Assembly: GCA_949451265.1 (NCBI GenBank)
Contig: CASTQR010000050.1
Coordinates: 1-9,514, forward strand
DNA: 9,514 bases
Source: an uncultured Eubacteriales bacterium
GTDB lineage: Bacteria > Bacillota_A > Clostridia > Oscillospirales > Oscillospiraceae
Direction: 5' to 3'
How positions within the stretch are numbered: the stretch's first letter is position 1; each line of letters starts with the position of its first letter. Made by a program: the position numbers and the translations under genes. Below, piece after piece: positions 6,554 to 9,514 of the stretch. The notes under the pieces were generated by a model. The model made no database searches. It worked only from the letters and a program-made list of their open reading frames with translations, and was not told the origin of the DNA.

Positions 6554-6589
6554 ACCGCCCTGTACCGGCTTCGGTACAGGGCGGTTTTT
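6554..6589 (+). terminator. Rho-independent terminator closing the operon
   Basis: A perfect 12-bp stem, CCGCCCTGTACC (6555-6566) with GGTACAGGGCGG (6573-6584), has a six-base loop GGCTTC and is followed by TTTTT (6585-6589). An A-T pair extends the stem by one. It lies 21 nt after the last operon stop. It also lies just beyond the convergent SLH gene's stop, but on that strand it lacks a good U tract. Confidence 0.92.
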
Positions 6590-6600
6590 CGCACCTTCTA

Positions 6601-7110
6601 TCAGATGTTCTCCATGAAGTTTTTCAGCAGCTGCGCCGCCTGGGCACGGGTGGCCGTCCCGCCCGGGTCAAGCACGCCGCCGCCCACTCCGCGCAGGATC
6701 CCCTTCTCCACCGCCCAGCACAGCGCCTCCTGGGCGTAGCCGCTGGCCTGATCCGCGTCAGTGAAATCCAGGGTTTGGCTGCCGGCCTCGGGGCTTCCCG
6801 CGTACCGCCAGAGCATGACCACAAATTGTTCCCGCGTGATGTCGTCGTTGGGGCCAAACTGGCCGTCCCCATAGCCGCCCGCGATACCGTTCTCCGCGGC
6901 CCAGGCGACCCCCTCCGCATACCACGCGTCGCCGCTGACATCGTGGAACGCGTCGGTCAGATCCAGCTCCGGATTGCCCTCCAGCCTGTACAGCACGGCG
7001 GCCAGCATCCCCCGGCTCATGGACTGGTCCGGGCTGAACGTCGTCTCGCTGGTGCCGTTGAACAGCTCATGGGCCGTGGTGATGGCCATGTCCCTCATGG
7101 TCACCGTCAA
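6601..7110 (-). CDS. S-layer homology (SLH) domain protein, N-terminally truncated
   Basis: This open frame of up to 169 codons consists only of SLH modules, which bind secondary cell-wall polymers carrying pyruvylated sugars and anchor proteins to the wall. A full module runs from about residue 52 to 103 (FHDVSGDAWYAEGVAWAAEN, GYGDGQFGP, ITREQF) and another from about 114 to 166 (LDFTDADQASGYAQEALCWA, TRAQAAQLL). The first module is broken: only its second half is present (AHELFNGTSETTFSPDQSMSRG, 13-34), without the FxDV...WY beginning. There is no signal peptide, and no clear ribosome binding site precedes TTG 7110, ATG 7098 or ATG 7089. An in-frame TAA lies about 20 nt upstream of TTG 7110. 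The ORF is therefore most likely the remaining 3' end of a larger surface-protein gene whose front was lost at the junction near 7087-7100. The reading frame is sound, so family confidence is high, but expression is doubtful. Confidence 0.75.
   Translation of the reverse strand: MTVTMRDMAITTAHELFNGTSETTFSPDQSMSRGMLAAVLYRLEGNPELDLTDAFHDVSGDAWYAEGVAWAAENGIAGGYGDGQFGPNDDITREQFVVMLWRYAGSPEAGSQTLDFTDADQASGYAQEALCWAVEKGILRGVGGGVLDPGGTATRAQAAQLLKNFMENI
7078..7105. repeat. Short imperfect inverted repeat at the SLH fragment junction
   Basis: GGTGATGGCCATG (7078-7090) and CATGGTCACC (7096-7105) pair as GGTGA/TCACC and CCATG/CATGG with a 3-base bulge, separated by TCCCT. The point where minus-strand SLH homology stops (about 7086) and plus-strand SLH homology begins (about 7097-7115) lies within it. 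It may be a trace of a fold-back inversion or recombination event, or chance. Confidence 0.4.
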
Positions 7111-7237
7111 CGCCGAGTGGATTGCCGGTTACGGCAACGGCAAGTTCGGCCCCAGCGGCAAGGTGACCGGCTGCCAGGCCGCCGCTGTGATTCTGCGGGC
7201 CGTGGGTTACGGCAAGAATAACGAGTTCAAGGGCGGC
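7097..7237 (+). pseudogene. Fragment of an SLH-domain gene on the opposite strand
   Basis: The plus strand encodes about 45 residues typical of an S-layer homology module: WIAGYGNGKFGP (7118-7153), KVTGCQAAAVILRAVGYG (7160-7213) and KNNEFKG (7214-7234). The GYGxGxFGP and VTG...A.xILxAVGYGKNNEF pattern is characteristic of SLH modules in surface proteins of gut Clostridia. It has no start, no ribosome binding site, no preceding half-module and no following module; the frame then runs on without a stop into sequence antisense to the next gene. It is a decayed or displaced piece of a second SLH gene, head-to-head with the truncated one on the minus strand. It could also mark an assembly join. 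Confidence 0.6.
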
Positions 7238-7290
7238 TTTGCGGAGGCCCCGGTTGAAGCGCCTGAGCCTGTTCGTTTTCGCTCCCCCAA

Positions 7291-7330
7291 AGACGGCCTA
7301 TACCGCCAGCTTCGGCGGTATAGGCCGTCT
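7291..7330. terminator. Perfect 17-bp hairpin, probable terminator of the downstream minus-strand gene
   Basis: A left arm at 7291-7307 (AGACGGCCTATACCGCC) and its exact reverse complement at 7314-7330 enclose the loop AGCTTC. It lies 18 nt beyond the stop of the large minus-strand gene. On that strand the end of the stem and the bases after it read TCTTTGG, a weak U tract; on the plus strand TCTGTTATATA follows. Its GCTTC loop resembles that of the terminator at 6554-6589. A bidirectional terminator is likely from placement and stem strength. The stretch 7238-7347 holds nothing else recognisable. Confidence 0.68.
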
Positions 7331-7347
7331 GTTATATACCTGAACTG

Positions 7348-9514
7348 TCACCGCAGCAGCGCCCCCACGTCCTCCATCCCCCGCTGGCGCAGGAATTGGG
7401 CCTTGGGGGACAGGCGCAGCACCTCCCGGATGTCGCAGGTCAGCGAGCTGGCCTCGCCGGTGTCCCGCACCACGCTGATGTACTGGTGGACGCTGTACAT
7501 ACTGCCCAGGCTCTGGCCCAGCTGGCCGTACATGGCGCCGTACACCCCCTGAAGCCGGGTGACCCAGCGATGGTCCGCCGACAGCACAGACAGGGCGGCC
7601 TTGGCCGCCTCCCGGGTGGAGAGGTTGAGCCCGTCCAGCCGCAGGGCCCGGGCGGACACCCGGAACCGGGGCACCGTCACGCTGGACTCCCCCACCTGGA
7701 GGGACAGGCCCTGCCGGGTCCACAGCTTTGCCCCGCCGATGTCCATGCCGGGGGCCACCTGGACCTTCCCGCAGTTGCCGAACAGGCAGCCGCCGATGTC
7801 CCCGTCCGGCCCGCCCCCCTGGGCCTTGGCCACCCGGGCGGAGCCAGTGATCACAATGTCGCCGCAGGCCCCCTGTATCCCCGCGCCGATGGCGGCGGCG
7901 CCGCAGGCGGCCAAGGCGGTCACCGTGCCGCCCTGGATGCGGATGTCCCCCACGGGGGCGCCCAGCGCCCCGCCGATGCCCGCGCCGCCCCCCGTCCCGG
8001 CGGCAGTGACGACACCGCCCCGGATGTGGATGGGGCCGGTTTTCTCCCGGCCCGCGGCGCGATCCCGGCCGATGCCCGCGCCCCCCGCGCCGCCGGTGGC
8101 GGTGAGGGTGCCGTCGGGCGCGCCTTTGGGCTCCTTGGTCTGGTCAACGCGCAGGGCGGTGCCATCCCCCAGGGAGATGCCCGCGAAGCCCGCGCCGCTC
8201 TCAAACACGTTATCCGTCCCCCGCTGGAGCAGCAGGGCCACGTCGTTCCCCCGGCCCAGGTAGAAGGCCCGCCCGGAGTCCACCCGGCATTCCACTCCGT
8301 CCAGGATCAGCTTTACCGGGCCGATGCCGTCGGCCAGCACGATCCGGCCGCTGAAGGGCACCTGATCCGCGTCCGTCCCCGCCCCGCCCGACACGGCGGT
8401 GACCTCGCCGGACAGGATGCAGAGGGTATGGCTCTCCTCCTCATAGCGCCAGTCCGTCTCCGGCTCCCCGCCGGTGACGGTGAAGGGGTTGGGATAGCGG
8501 GTGATCTGCCGGAAGGCCCCGGCCTTGTCGTCCCAGCGGACGTAGACGTATTTGGTCTGGGCCCGGCCCGCCTTGTCCCGGCCCCGCAGGGTGATGGTGT
8601 GGGCGGGCCAGCCCTTGGAGTCGTCCCCCTTCAGCAGCCACAGCCGGGCCATGTCAAAGGGATCGCTCATCCGCAGGGCAAGCTGGCCCTGCCTGCCGTC
8701 CACCCCCAGGGCGGTGAGGGAGCTCCACTCCGGCAGCAGGGTTTTCCACACCAGGTCGAAGGGGGTGAGCGGCCGGCCCTGGGCGTCATGGACGGAGACA
8801 CCCTCCGCCGCCAGCAGGGAGGCGGGGCCGTCCACCACGATCTGGGCGGCCAGCGTCCCGGCGTCCTTCCCGTCCAGCACCACCGCGCCCCCGGTGAGCC
8901 GCAGTACACCACTTTCCCCGGCCCGGAGCTGCCCGATCCGCAGCAGCCCGCCGCCGTCCAGGGTGAGCGTGACGCCCTCCCCCAGCCGAAGCTGGGCCGC
9001 CCCGTTCTCCCCCATGACTGTCACCTGTCCCTGGGCGGACTGGGCGCTCAACAGGGGGGTATTCACCTGCTGGAGCACCACCCGCCCCTGCCCGTCCAGC
9101 CGGAGGGCGGGGGCCTCCTGCCCCAGCCCCCGGAGTATGATCTCCTGGGTTCCGTTCACCATCAGGGTTCCGTTCTGCGGGTCAAGGGCCGCGGCGGACA
9201 GCTCCCGGCCCGACGCATGCACCGTCCCCAGCTGCCGCGTGTCCAAAGGCTGGGCGGGCTCCCGCTCTGCCGCCGCCTGGGGCGCGGCCCCGGCAGTGCC
9301 CTGCCCCTCCGACCCGCCCAGGCCGTCCAGCAGGGCCATGAGGCCGTCCCCGCCGCCGTCCAGCAGGGCCATCAGCAGGCCCAGATCCCCGCCGCTTCCC
9401 GCCAGCAGGTCCAGCAGTCCCGGCAGATCCGGGGCGGCCTCCCCCGCCAGCAGCAGGTTCATCAAAAAGGGCTCCAGCCCCGGCGCGGTGCCGGCGGCAA
9501 ACTGGGCCTGGAAC
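7348..9514 (-). CDS. Large surface protein with glycine-rich beta repeats and a flagellin-like C-terminus, 5' end outside the window
   Basis: The frame is open from the window edge to a TGA at 7350-7348, showing 721 residues. Residue numbers here count from the TTG at 9465; 16 more in-frame codons precede it. Residues 5-50 are a Leu/Gly-rich low-complexity stretch (GLLMALLDGGGDGLMALLDG). About 95-345 is beta-rich and unrecognised. About 350-570 contains repeated beta-strand units with turns GGAGGAGIG, GGGAGIGG and strands such as DIRIQGGTVTAL and DIVITGSARV, suggesting a beta-solenoid. Residues 605-705 align almost without gaps to the flagellin C-terminal domain: LRLDGLNLSTREAAKAALSV, GVYGAM.GQL, CDIREVL, FLRQRG and terminal GALLR compare with flagellin LGLDGINLSTQEGA, LGAIQNRL, DMAKEM, ILSQA and LQLLR. 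It may be a giant flagellin with a large variable insert, or a derived flagellar adhesin; the N-terminal domain that would settle this is not visible. A start at ATG 9462 with GGAG upstream is possible but less likely. Confidence 0.6.
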   Translation of the reverse strand, partial: FQAQFAAGTAPGLEPFLMNLLLAGEAAPDLPGLLDLLAGSGGDLGLLMALLDGGGDGLMALLDGLGGSEGQGTAGAAPQAAAEREPAQPLDTRQLGTVHASGRELSAAALDPQNGTLMVNGTQEIILRGLGQEAPALRLDGQGRVVLQQVNTPLLSAQSAQGQVTVMGENGAAQLRLGEGVTLTLDGGGLLRIGQLRAGESGVLRLTGGAVVLDGKDAGTLAAQIVVDGPASLLAAEGVSVHDAQGRPLTPFDLVWKTLLPEWSSLTALGVDGRQGQLALRMSDPFDMARLWLLKGDDSKGWPAHTITLRGRDKAGRAQTKYVYVRWDDKAGAFRQITRYPNPFTVTGGEPETDWRYEEESHTLCILSGEVTAVSGGAGTDADQVPFSGRIVLADGIGPVKLILDGVECRVDSGRAFYLGRGNDVALLLQRGTDNVFESGAGFAGISLGDGTALRVDQTKEPKGAPDGTLTATGGAGGAGIGRDRAAGREKTGPIHIRGGVVTAAGTGGGAGIGGALGAPVGDIRIQGGTVTALAACGAAAIGAGIQGACGDIVITGSARVAKAQGGGPDGDIGGCLFGNCGKVQVAPGMDIGGAKLWTRQGLSLQVGESSVTVPRFRVSARALRLDGLNLSTREAAKAALSVLSADHRWVTRLQGVYGAMYGQLGQSLGSMYSVHQYISVVRDTGEASSLTCDIREVLRLSPKAQFLRQRGMEDVGALLR

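Noticed and set aside
6974..7552. 192-codon plus-strand frame taken as one gene
   Set aside because: Only about 7097-7237 resembles a protein family; the first part is antisense to the SLH ORF and the last part is antisense to the large surface-protein gene.
7559..8263. Plus-strand 234-codon frame rich in Pro, Ala and Arg
   Set aside because: It is antisense to the Gly-rich repeat region and reflects that composition; no ribosome binding site or family signature is seen.
1..9514. CRISPR arrays, tRNA or rRNA genes, insertion-sequence transposases or integrases
   Set aside because: None was recognised on either strand: no regularly spaced direct repeats, no cloverleaf sequence and no transposase or recombinase motifs were seen.

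Overview
The window looks like a chromosomal segment from a high-GC member of the Clostridia, most likely an Oscillospiraceae-type gut bacterium. This is inferred from the GC-rich coding sequence, the YebC N-terminus typical of Firmicutes, the mix of ATG, GTG and TTG starts behind strong purine-rich ribosome binding sites, and families common there (PF06541 CmpB-like membrane proteins, DUF5684, SLH domains). No species can be named from the sequence alone.

Layout. Positions 1-394 (minus) hold the first part of yebC, cut by the window edge. A divergent intergenic region (395-607) has a well-formed promoter in each direction, one for yebC and one for a TetR-family regulator (608-1216, plus, TTG start) that ends at its own hairpin terminator. 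Next comes a control region (about 1246-1368) with two nearly identical 14-bp palindromes. The second overlaps the -10 box of a promoter that drives a tight six-gene plus-strand operon (1369-6533): a LURP-one/YxjI-like protein, a membrane-anchored SGNH hydrolase, a CmpB-like membrane protein, a DUF5684 membrane protein, a secreted and C-terminally anchored lipase-like alpha/beta hydrolase, and a second CmpB-like membrane protein. Gaps are 40, 24 and 16 nt, followed by overlaps of 4 and 8 nt. A strong intrinsic terminator (6554-6589) closes the operon.

The rest of the window is surface-protein DNA. An N-terminally truncated SLH-domain ORF (6601-7110, minus) abuts an oppositely oriented SLH fragment (about 7097-7237, plus), and the junction lies in a short inverted repeat. 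A 17-bp perfect hairpin (7291-7330) follows. The last gene (7348 to beyond 9514, minus) encodes a large protein with a glycine-rich beta-repeat region and a C-terminus resembling the flagellin C-terminal domain.

Working hypothesis. The TetR repressor, its paired operators and the six-gene operon form one regulated envelope module. All six products are membrane, exported or lipid-related by family. They include two predicted extracytoplasmic hydrolases with plausible catalytic residues and a tubby-like-fold protein. A ligand, perhaps lipidic, would release the TetR protein and switch on membrane or lipid remodelling. The architecture and operators are seen in the sequence; the biological role is inference.
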